From: Prevotella sp.
Lineage (GTDB): Bacteria > Bacteroidota > Bacteroidia > Bacteroidales > Bacteroidaceae
NCBI GenBank assembly: GCA_017428805.1
Contig: JAFRQC010000105.1
Coordinates: 1 to 17,863, forward strand
DNA: 17,863 nucleotides
Direction of reading: 5' to 3'
Part shown: positions 1-6,978 of the stretch, one piece after another
Layout: each line of letters opens with the position of its first letter
Numbering within the stretch: position 1 is the stretch's first letter
Notes under the pieces: model-generated
The model's database searches: none
Told to the model about the DNA's origin: nothing
Seen by the model: only the letters and a program-made list of their open reading frames with translations
Program-made: the position numbers and the translations under genes

Positions 1-61
1 ATTATAATATATATAATATTAAATATAATAGATTGTTTTTTCCTGCACAATGAAAACCACT

Positions 62-93
62 AATTGCACAATTGCACAATTGCACAATGCACA
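62..93 (+). repeat. Left 32-bp flanking repeat of the hsd-fic module
   Basis: Three tandem copies of the 8-mer AATTGCAC followed by AATGCACA. The same 32-bp sequence recurs on the opposite strand at 6834-6865, just past hsdR, with 31 of 32 positions identical. Related words surround it: GCACAATG at 45-52 and its reverse complement at 110-117. The stretch at 1-60 is almost pure A/T at its start and shows no gene. The pair could be a dispersed intergenic repeat or mark the module boundaries. Confidence 0.75.
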
Positions 94-156
94 CAAACAA
101 GTGATCTCACATTGTGCCCTATAATTTATTGAGATTTCCAATTATTTTGAGGATAA

Positions 157-188
157 TTTGCAAATTTGAAGAATTTTTCGTATCTTTG
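157..188 (+). promoter_or_regulatory. Promoter of the hsd operon
   Basis: TATCTTTG at 181-188 matches the Bacteroidota -7 consensus TAnnTTTG exactly, and TTTG at 157-160 lies 20 bp upstream as the -33 element. Transcription would start near 195, leaving a leader of about 35 nt before the hsdM ATG at 231. No other promoter of this quality was seen inside the following four closely spaced genes, so they are probably co-transcribed. Confidence 0.65.
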
Positions 189-230
189 CAACTGATTATT
201 TGAAAATCGATAAGAGATAAATGACAATAT

Positions 231-1937
231 ATGCAATACGAACAGACATTTAATGCGATAGACAATATCCTGCGCAACGAGGCGGGATGCAGCACAGAGT
301 TAGACTATCTGGAGCAGACCTCTTGGCTGCTGTTCCTGAAGTATCTCGACGATCTTGAAAACGAGCGGGACATGAAGGCCATGCTTTCCGGCAAACAGTA
401 TAAGCCCATCATCACAGGCTATATGCGCTGGAGCCAATGGGCTGCCCCAAAGACAAAGGATGGAAAGATCGATGACGTGAACGCCATGACTGGGCCTGAC
501 CTCGCCAAGTTTGTGGATGACAAGCTCTTTCCCTATCTGCGCGATTTCCAGAAGACGGCCAGTAGCGCCAATACGCTGGAATATAAGATAGGTGAGATTT
601 TCGCCGAACTGCGAAACAAAATCACGTCGGGCTATAATCTCCGTGAGATCATCAACAAGGTAGATGAACTGCACTTCCAGAGTGCGGAGGATAAGCACGA
701 GATGACGGTGCTCTATGAGAGTAAGATTGCCAAAATGGGCAATGCCGGGCGCAACGGTGGAGAGTATTACACACCCCGTCCGCTGATTCGTACCATCGTG
801 AAGGTTGTTGATCCTCAGATTGGCGAGACTGTCTATGACCCAGCCTGCGGTTCTGCGGGATTCCTCTGTGAAGCCTTCAGCTATATGAAGGAGAAGATTC
901 ATGGCACTCAGGACTCCAAGACGCTGCAGGAGGACACTTTCTATGGCATAGAGAAAAAGCCTCTGCCGTATATCATCGCTACGATGAACATGATCTTCCA
1001 TGGTGTGGCTGCCCCTAATATCATCAGAGGTAATACGCTGGCTATCAACCTGAGTCAGATTCAGGAGAGTGACCGTAAGAAGGTGATCCTTGCCAATCCG
1101 CCGTTTGGTGGCTCTGAGCGAGGTGAGGTGAAACAGAATTTCGACATCAACACCAGCGAAACGGCCTATATGTTTATGCAGCACTTCATCAAGATGCTGA
1201 AGACTGGTGGCCGTGCGGGTATCGTCATCAAGAACACCTTCCTGAGCAATGGCGACGCCTCGGCACTTCGTAAGTTGTTGTTAGAGCAATGCAATCTGCA
1301 TACCATTCTCGATCTGCCGTCTGGCGTGTTCCAAGGTGCAGGCGTGAAGACGGTGGTACTCTTCTTCGATAAGGGAAAGAAAACGGAAAAGATATGGTAT
1401 TATCAGTTGAATCCCGGTCGCAACCTCGGCAAGACCAATGCCCTGAATGAGGAAGACCTGGCTGATTTCCTAAGACTTCAGAAGACGAAAGCCGACAGCG
1501 AGAACTCTTGGACTGTAGACTGTAGAGATTTAGGCGAGGATTGTGACCTCTCCGTGAAGAACCCGAATAAGGTGGAGGAGAAGGATGAGCGCACGCCACA
1601 GGAAGTTTTTGAAAATCTGAATAATCTGCAATCTAAGGCTGATGATATTTTGGAGGCTCTTCAAGAAGAGTTCTGGAAAGACGATATTGATGACGTTTTC
1701 GGCTTTGCCGACGAAAACAGCGACGACTATATCGTTAATCACCGTCTCACGAAAGAAGAGAGGCGCGAATATGACGAACTTGTGAAACAGGCTGACGAAC
1801 TCAGAGAAATGAAGAAATCAGCCAGTTCTGATGAAAGAGACAGCCTAAAGAGGAAGGTTTCAAAATTGTATGAAAGGATGGAAGACCTCATCGATAAATA
1901 CAAGGATGAAGAAGAATATGAGGAGGATGAAGAATGA
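231..1937 (+). CDS. hsdM: Type I restriction-modification DNA methyltransferase subunit HsdM
   Basis: N6-adenine methyltransferase subunit. With HsdS it forms the modification enzyme that protects host DNA, and with HsdR it completes the restriction complex. The 568-residue protein has an N-terminal helical HsdM domain (about 1-160), a GEYYTPRPL segment (177-185), the S-adenosylmethionine-binding motif DPACGSAGF (203-211) and the catalytic NPPFGG motif (289-294). A further segment typical of the family is DLPSGVFQGAGVKTVVLFF. The C-terminal hundred residues are very acidic and look like a coiled coil ending in a run of E and D, plausibly a contact surface for HsdS. The start at 231 sits about 35 nt after the predicted transcription start. 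Its stop overlaps the hsdS start (ATGA at 1934-1937), which indicates translational coupling. All key motifs are intact. Confidence 0.95.
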   Translation: MQYEQTFNAIDNILRNEAGCSTELDYLEQTSWLLFLKYLDDLENERDMKAMLSGKQYKPIITGYMRWSQWAAPKTKDGKIDDVNAMTGPDLAKFVDDKLFPYLRDFQKTASSANTLEYKIGEIFAELRNKITSGYNLREIINKVDELHFQSAEDKHEMTVLYESKIAKMGNAGRNGGEYYTPRPLIRTIVKVVDPQIGETVYDPACGSAGFLCEAFSYMKEKIHGTQDSKTLQEDTFYGIEKKPLPYIIATMNMIFHGVAAPNIIRGNTLAINLSQIQESDRKKVILANPPFGGSERGEVKQNFDINTSETAYMFMQHFIKMLKTGGRAGIVIKNTFLSNGDASALRKLLLEQCNLHTILDLPSGVFQGAGVKTVVLFFDKGKKTEKIWYYQLNPGRNLGKTNALNEEDLADFLRLQKTKADSENSWTVDCRDLGEDCDLSVKNPNKVEEKDERTPQEVFENLNNLQSKADDILEALQEEFWKDDIDDVFGFADENSDDYIVNHRLTKEERREYDELVKQADELREMKKSASSDERDSLKRKVSKLYERMEDLIDKYKDEEEYEEDEE

Positions 1938-3109
1938 AAGAGGGCTGGACATATAAGAAGTTAGGGGAGGTTGGTGAAGTAATTGGAGGAACAACACCAA
2001 GTACAACTAACCCTGATTTTTGGAATGGAGATCTTTGCTGGATTTCTCCTGCAGAACTTCATGGAGAGCATTATTTATTCGATTCTGTTAAGAAAATAAC
2101 AAAGGAAGCTGTAGCTGCTAAGAGTTTAAAGGAGTTACCCATTGGAACGGTTATTTTATCCTCCAGAGCACCAATAGGGAAAATAGCTATCAATAAAGTT
2201 CCAATGTATTGTAATCAGGGTTTTAAATGCATAGTCTGTGGAAAAGAACTCTATAACGAGTATCTTTATTGGTGGTTATATGGTAAAAAAGATTATTTGA
2301 ATTCTTTAGGGACAGGAGCAACTTTCCCGGAAATCTCAAAAACGGTAGTCGAAAATATCGTAATTCCAATTGCACCGATGGAAGAACAAAGGCGGATTGT
2401 TTCTCGCCTTGATGCTGCTTTTTCTCATATTGACGAGCTGAAAGCCAATGCCGAAAAGCAACTTTCCGAAGCCCGTGCCCTCTTCCAGAAATCACTCGCA
2501 AAAGCAATGGAACCAAAAGAGGGATGGAAGGTGAAAAAATTGAAAGAAATAGGAATAACTCAGACAGGAACGACTCCTTCAAAAAGCGATTTGTCTAATT
2601 ATGGAGACTTTATCCCATTTATTCGTCCTTCAGAAATAGATTGTGATGGATGTGGTAGCATTGATTACAATTCAGAAATAAAACTAAGTGAGAAAGGTCT
2701 CAAAAATGGACGATTATTTAAAAAACAATCCATATTAATGGTTTGTATTGGTGCTACTATTGGTAAAGTTGGTTATTGCACTCAAAACGTTTCTTGTAAT
2801 CAGCAAATAAATGTATTGACTCCTATTAAAGATAATTACAAATTCATTTATTATGCTATGCGTAATAAGGATTTCAATGATAAAGTCATTAAAGGAGGAA
2901 CAAGTGCACAGGCAACTCTACCTATCATTAATAAGGGGAAATGGGAAGCTATGACAATCTCTTTACCTTCTCTCTCTGAGCAGCAGCGCATCGTTGAGCG
3001 CTTGGATGCACTTTCGGCTCATGTCCGTGAGTTGGAGGAGAATCAGAAGAAGATCATTTCCGAGTGCGATGCCCTGAAACAGGCATTATTAAGAAAGGTA
3101 TTTGAATAA
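1934..3109 (+). CDS. hsdS: Type I restriction-modification specificity subunit HsdS
   Basis: DNA-recognition subunit that sets the bipartite target of the HsdM/HsdR complex. It is 391 residues long with the usual duplicated layout. Target recognition domain 1 covers about 3-148 and begins EGWTYKKL. A conserved helical spacer starts EQRRIVSRLDAAFSHIDEL (151-169). Domain 2 covers about 196-346 and begins EGWKVKKL. A second spacer starts EQQRIVERLDALSAHVREL (349-367). The two spacers are clearly homologous and form the coiled coil that sets the distance between half-sites. Both recognition domains are visibly richer in A and T than the spacers and neighbouring genes, as expected where recognition domains are exchanged by recombination. 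It overlaps hsdM by 4 bp and ends 6 bp before the fic gene. The recognised sequence cannot be read from here. Confidence 0.93.
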   Translation: MKEGWTYKKLGEVGEVIGGTTPSTTNPDFWNGDLCWISPAELHGEHYLFDSVKKITKEAVAAKSLKELPIGTVILSSRAPIGKIAINKVPMYCNQGFKCIVCGKELYNEYLYWWLYGKKDYLNSLGTGATFPEISKTVVENIVIPIAPMEEQRRIVSRLDAAFSHIDELKANAEKQLSEARALFQKSLAKAMEPKEGWKVKKLKEIGITQTGTTPSKSDLSNYGDFIPFIRPSEIDCDGCGSIDYNSEIKLSEKGLKNGRLFKKQSILMVCIGATIGKVGYCTQNVSCNQQINVLTPIKDNYKFIYYAMRNKDFNDKVIKGGTSAQATLPIINKGKWEAMTISLPSLSEQQRIVERLDALSAHVRELEENQKKIISECDALKQALLRKVFE

Positions 3110-3115
3110 CGAGAT

Positions 3116-4216
3116 ATGGACGAGCAGAAGTATACCATTCAAGGCTTGGATGAATACATCCGTCAAGGCGAACCACAGCAACGCGAACGAAGCGAGGCTT
3201 GGAAGGTGGCTATTGGCCTGCAACAGGTTGACAGACTCCAGACGTCAGAATATCTGCTTGATACGGCCAAACGCCATATTGAAGGCGATATCAGCATCGT
3301 CGAAGCAAAGGAACTGATAGACTCTTATTACCAATCTGCATCTGGACGTAAGGATATAGAAAACGACCGTACTGAGGAAGCGGATAAGGTGGCAGCCCGA
3401 ATTACGGAACTGATAGAAGAAAAGACTTTCTCTTTCACACCGGCACAGTTGATTTCCATTCATCGAAGACTGTTTGAGGGCATCTACAAACTGGCAGGAC
3501 GAATACGCGACTATAACATCACCAAGAAAGAGTGGGTGCTTGGGGGTGAGACGGTCTATTATGCCAGTGCCGACACTATCAGCGACACGCTGGATTACGA
3601 TATGGGACAGGAACGGCAGTTCGATTATTCCAATATGACTATCGACTCGGCCATCAGTCACCTGGCCCGTTTCTGTGCTAACCTATGGCAGATACATGCC
3701 TTCTGCGAAGGGAATACCCGCACTACGGCTGTGTTTATGATCAAGTACCTGCGCAAGTTGGGATTCAACGTCGTTAACGATGTGTTTGCAGAAAACTCAT
3801 GGTATTTCCGCAATGCACTGGTAAGGGCAAATTACATTGACTTGAATCGTGGCATCACTGAGAACATCGTCTTTTTGGAGAATTTCTTCCGTTGTATGCT
3901 GTTTGGAGAAGAGCATGATCTCAGAAACAGAATCATGCATATAGACTGGGGCAAGGAAGAGGGTGAGACTACTCCCCAAAGTGCAAAAACAAGTGACGAA
4001 TTGCCTCCAAAGTGCAAAATTTGCACTTTGGAAGAGGTCGCCGTGCTCCGTATCGTGCAAAAAAGGCCATCTGCTACTCAAAAGGAGATCGCTGCAGAGA
4101 TCGGGAAATCAGAGAGAACCGTCAAATCCATTACCGTTTCATTAAAGGAGAAGATGATTCTTAAACGTGAAAATGGCAAACGAAATGGCTTTTGGAAGAT
4201 TATTCCAGACGAGTAA
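3116..4216 (+). CDS. Fic-domain protein with VbhA-like N-terminus and C-terminal winged helix
   Basis: Probable Fic enzyme (Fic proteins usually transfer AMP to target proteins) encoded inside the restriction operon. Residues 20-72 resemble VbhA-type Fic antitoxins, so the inhibitor is probably fused in cis; the canonical (S/T)xxxE(G/N) inhibitory motif is not clearly present. The Fic core spans about 108-260. Its motif is HAFCEGNTR (194-202), so the catalytic His194, Phe196, Glu198, Gly199, Asn200 and Arg202 are kept, but Thr201 replaces the usual Gly and Ala205 sits where a second Arg is normal. Residues about 300-363 form a winged helix (TQKEIAAEIGKSERTVKSIT, then a basic wing with RENGKRNG), suggesting DNA binding. 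The gene starts 6 bp after hsdS and ends 11 bp before hsdR. Fic genes within type I loci are known in gut Bacteroidota; the target of this one is unknown. A regulatory or guard role for the module is inference. Confidence 0.88.
   Translation: MDEQKYTIQGLDEYIRQGEPQQRERSEAWKVAIGLQQVDRLQTSEYLLDTAKRHIEGDISIVEAKELIDSYYQSASGRKDIENDRTEEADKVAARITELIEEKTFSFTPAQLISIHRRLFEGIYKLAGRIRDYNITKKEWVLGGETVYYASADTISDTLDYDMGQERQFDYSNMTIDSAISHLARFCANLWQIHAFCEGNTRTTAVFMIKYLRKLGFNVVNDVFAENSWYFRNALVRANYIDLNRGITENIVFLENFFRCMLFGEEHDLRNRIMHIDWGKEEGETTPQSAKTSDELPPKCKICTLEEVAVLRIVQKRPSATQKEIAAEIGKSERTVKSITVSLKEKMILKRENGKRNGFWKIIPDE
3976..4031 (+). promoter_or_regulatory. Intragenic palindrome with an extra half-site in fic (possible operator)
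   Basis: CCAAAGTGCAAA at 4007-4018 and its exact reverse complement at 4020-4031 form a perfect 12-bp inverted repeat with a 1-bp centre. A direct copy of the same half-site, CCAAAGTGCAAAA, lies 31 bp upstream at 3976-3988. All three sit in the linker between the Fic domain and the winged helix, about 200 bp before hsdR. It may be an operator for the adjacent DNA-binding domain, an RNA hairpin between fic and hsdR, or chance in a Lys/Cys-rich linker. Function is inferred only. Confidence 0.4.
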
Positions 4217-4227
4217 ATTATAAGAAT

Positions 4228-6756
4228 ATGGATGAGAGTGCAACCAGACGGAAGAAGATAGACCCTGCGCTGTATAGTGCCGGATGGGAGCAGGTGCCTG
4301 AGAGTGAGATCCTCACAGAGCAGCGGGCTTACCTGATAGCCCCTGGCCATGTGAGTGCCCTGCCTCAGAACCGCCACCCGAAGAAGGCTGACTATGTGCT
4401 GGTGTATCGGGGAAGGAAGCTCGCCATCATCGAAGCCAAAAGCGATGAGAAGGATGTGAGCGAGGGTGTGGAGCAGGCCAAGCTCTATGCAGAGATGATG
4501 CAGATACGTTTCACCTACGCTTGCAACGGCGATGAGATATGGGCTATCGACATGGGTGTGAAGGACAGGGAGGGGCGTTATGTCATTCCTTCTACTGAAG
4601 GTCCTGCTGATAAGTTCCCGACACCTCAGGAACTCTGGAAGATGACCTATCCCGATCAGAAACCGTGGCGGGATAAGTTTGTGCTCTGTCCTTTCAATCG
4701 TGGTGGTGGCAGGAGCGTGCGCTATTATCAGGAGAATGCCATCAACAACGTGCTGAATGCCATTGCCGACGGAGAGAAACGAATCCTCCTGACGATGGCC
4801 ACAGGCACAGGTAAGACCTATACAGCCTTTCAGATCTGTTGGAAGTTATTTGAGACCAATTGGAATACTAAGGGAACAGACCTGAAACCCCGAATCCTGT
4901 TTATCGCTGACAGGAACATACTGGCTAATCAGGCCAAAAACGACTTCGAGCAGTTCCATGAGGATGCGATGGAGCGCGTAACGGCAGAACGCCTGAATAA
5001 GAAGACTGGCGACGGGGCTCTGAACGGAAAGCTGCCGAAAGCCAGGAATATCTATTTCACCATCTTCCAGACGGTGATGGGCGACGACGACAGTGGACAG
5101 CCTTATTATAAGCAATGGCCGAAGGACTTCTTTGACTTCATTATCATCGACGAGTGCCACCGAGGCGGTGCCAACGACGAGAGTGAATGGCGCGAACTGA
5201 TGAAATGGTTTGAGCCTGCCGTTCAGTTGGGTATGACGGCCACACCTAAGAGAAAAGTCAATGCCAATACATACGACTACTTCGGGGAGCCTGTCTATAC
5301 CTATTCCCTGAAACAGGGCATTGAAGACGGCTTCCTGACTCCCTTCCGTGTGAAGATCTCAGAATCGAACATCGACACCTATCAGTATGAAGAGGGCGAC
5401 GATGTGGAGAGAGACATCGACATCACGAAGACTTATACGGAGAAGGACTTCTATCATGGTGACATCGAGATGAAGCAACGAGATGAACACCGTGTGAAGG
5501 AATTCCTCGAACAGATGGAGAATCCTGATCAGAAGTCGCTCGTGTTCTGTGCCACCCAGCAACATGCGATGATTGTCCGTGACCTGATCAATAAGAACAA
5601 GAAAGTGCCCGACTCCAACTATTGCCAGCGGGTAACGGCTGACGATCAGGCGAAAGGTGAAGAGCAGCTGAAGCTTTTCCAGAACAACGACTATATCCGT
5701 CCCACCATTCTCACCACTTCGCAGAAACTCTCTACTGGCGTGGATGCCCGGAATGTGAGGAACATCGTGCTGATGCGCCCTGTGAACAATATGGTGGAGT
5801 TCAAGCAGATATTAGGAAGAGGCACCCGGCTCTTTGATGATAAGTTCTATTTTACCATCTATGATTTCGTTGGTGCCCATAGGAGGTTTAATGATCCAGA
5901 CTGGGACGGCGATCCCTTCTGCTCGGTATGTGGCAACTATCCGTGCACTTGCAGGAAACGGCCACCCAAGCCTTGTCCGAAGTGTGGAAAGTTCCCCTGT
6001 GAGTGTCCGCCTCCGCCACCTCCGAAGCCTTGTCCGGTATGCGGCAATCTGCCGTGTACCTGTCCGGGTGGGAACAAGAAGAAGGTGAAGGTCAGGCTTT
6101 CGCATATCAGGGAGTTGTTGTTACATACAGACTGGCATGAGCGTATTCAGTTTGGCGACGAGATGATCACACTCGGCGATTATGTTGATAAACTCAAATT
6201 GAGACTCCCCAGCATCTTCGAAGATGATGAAGAACTACGGGAGAGATGGAGCCAGCCTGAGACACGTCAGCAGCTGCTCGAACTGTTAGAAGAAAGCGGA
6301 TTCCAGGAAGACAAGCTCAATATGCTGCGTGAGTTTATGGGCTACGAGGACTGCGACATGCTCGATGTGCTGGAGTTCATTGCCTATAATTCCACACCTA
6401 TAGAACGAGAGCGCAGGGCTCAGATTCTGCGACAGGTGGAGGCCGGGAAGCTGAACCAGCAGCAGATGGACTTCGTGAACTATGTGCTTGACCTCTATGT
6501 CAGGAACGGCTTCAAGGAGCTGGATTCCGATAAGCTCAGCACCATCCTTGAAATGAAATATCATTCGCTGACCGACGCCATGAACCAGTTAGGGCTGAAG
6601 CCCAACGAAATGAGAGCCTTCTTCTTGGATATTCAGGAGGAGCTGTATAATGGCTTGGCAGTGGTCAACTACAAAAAGAGGAATAATGCAGAGGATGAGT
6701 ACATGCCTCAGTACCTCATGGCTGCAGAGCCGTTACTTCCCCCGGATCCGGATTGA
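4228..6756 (+). CDS. hsdR: Type I restriction endonuclease subunit HsdR (EcoEI-like)
   Basis: Motor and nuclease subunit that pulls DNA using ATP and cleaves unmodified targets. The ATG at 4228 is chosen because it begins MDESATRRKKIDPALYSAGW, typical of the family, and lies 11 bp after fic; the upstream ATG at 4192 would overlap fic. Of 842 residues, the N-terminal nuclease shows Asp55, IIEAK with Glu69 and Lys71, and QAKLY (83-87). The helicase core has ATGTGKT (191-197), DECH (308-311), TATP (337-340) and QILGRGTR (527-534). The C-terminal third resembles the EcoEI-type HsdR domain that contacts the methyltransferase. Between the motor and that domain is an unusual insert (565-612) with three copies of CxxCGxxPCxC and a run of six prolines, possibly a metal-binding module. 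All catalytic motifs look intact, so the system is probably active. Confidence 0.95.
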   Translation: MDESATRRKKIDPALYSAGWEQVPESEILTEQRAYLIAPGHVSALPQNRHPKKADYVLVYRGRKLAIIEAKSDEKDVSEGVEQAKLYAEMMQIRFTYACNGDEIWAIDMGVKDREGRYVIPSTEGPADKFPTPQELWKMTYPDQKPWRDKFVLCPFNRGGGRSVRYYQENAINNVLNAIADGEKRILLTMATGTGKTYTAFQICWKLFETNWNTKGTDLKPRILFIADRNILANQAKNDFEQFHEDAMERVTAERLNKKTGDGALNGKLPKARNIYFTIFQTVMGDDDSGQPYYKQWPKDFFDFIIIDECHRGGANDESEWRELMKWFEPAVQLGMTATPKRKVNANTYDYFGEPVYTYSLKQGIEDGFLTPFRVKISESNIDTYQYEEGDDVERDIDITKTYTEKDFYHGDIEMKQRDEHRVKEFLEQMENPDQKSLVFCATQQHAMIVRDLINKNKKVPDSNYCQRVTADDQAKGEEQLKLFQNNDYIRPTILTTSQKLSTGVDARNVRNIVLMRPVNNMVEFKQILGRGTRLFDDKFYFTIYDFVGAHRRFNDPDWDGDPFCSVCGNYPCTCRKRPPKPCPKCGKFPCECPPPPPPKPCPVCGNLPCTCPGGNKKKVKVRLSHIRELLLHTDWHERIQFGDEMITLGDYVDKLKLRLPSIFEDDEELRERWSQPETRQQLLELLEESGFQEDKLNMLREFMGYEDCDMLDVLEFIAYNSTPIERERRAQILRQVEAGKLNQQQMDFVNYVLDLYVRNGFKELDSDKLSTILEMKYHSLTDAMNQLGLKPNEMRAFFLDIQEELYNGLAVVNYKKRNNAEDEYMPQYLMAAEPLLPPDPD
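5920..6063 (+). repeat. Triplicated cysteine motif inside hsdR
   Basis: The coding sequence specifies CSVCGNYPCTC, CPKCGKFPCEC and CPVCGNLPCTC in succession, separated by Pro/Lys-rich linkers, one containing six consecutive prolines. The units are about 18 and 22 residues apart, giving twelve cysteines in 48 residues. The units differ in sequence at many codons, so this is not a recent slippage event. The spacing suggests zinc-ribbon-like knuckles. Confidence 0.8.
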
Positions 6757-6833
6757 GTACATCGGGCGTACATTGAAGCCGTCGACTGTCTTGTTAGTGA
6801 AGTATCGTAGAATCAATTATACCGTCCTTTAAC

Positions 6834-6865
6834 TGTGCATTATGCAATTGTGCAATTGTGCAATT
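6834..6865 (-). repeat. Right 32-bp flanking repeat of the hsd-fic module
   Basis: Read on the minus strand this is AATTGCAC twice, AATTGCAT, then AATGCACA. It matches 62-93 at 31 of 32 positions, in inverted orientation. It begins 77 bp after the hsdR stop. The intervening 6757-6833 shows no gene and no clear terminator. No target-site duplication was seen outside the pair. Confidence 0.75.
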
Positions 6866-6885
6866 TGATAAAAATTCAAACGTGA

Positions 6886-6944
6886 CATCAAAGGGAATCG
6901 CCCGCCTCCAGCGTAATGCCTGGGGACGGGCGATTGGTTTGATG
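6886..6944 (-). terminator. Large imperfect hairpin after the gyrA-TPR operon
   Basis: CATCAAA (6886-6892) pairs with TTTGATG (6938-6944), and inside it ATCGCCCGCCTCCA pairs with TGGGGACGGGCGAT with two non-Watson-Crick positions, around a 10-nt loop. It lies 34 bp beyond the TPR gene stop on the minus strand, where a terminator is expected. The U-rich tract is not immediate: a run of five T lies about 15 nt further on. It may therefore be an imperfect terminator or a 3'-end stability element. Confidence 0.55.
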
Positions 6945-6978
6945 GTTGGTGCTTGAATGCACCTGGGTATAGAGGGTA

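Noticed and set aside
4192..4227. Upstream ATG as the hsdR start
   Set aside because: It would overlap the fic gene by 25 bp and add twelve residues unlike HsdR N-termini; the ATG at 4228 gives the typical start.
6757..6833. Possible gene remnant after hsdR (frame from 6650 to 6832)
   Set aside because: Most of it is out of frame within hsdR, and the rest has no recognisable similarity; nothing supports a coding role.
62..6865. Classifying the hsd-fic module as a transposon
   Set aside because: Despite the inverted ends, there is no transposase or integrase and no target-site duplication was found, so only the repeats are reported.
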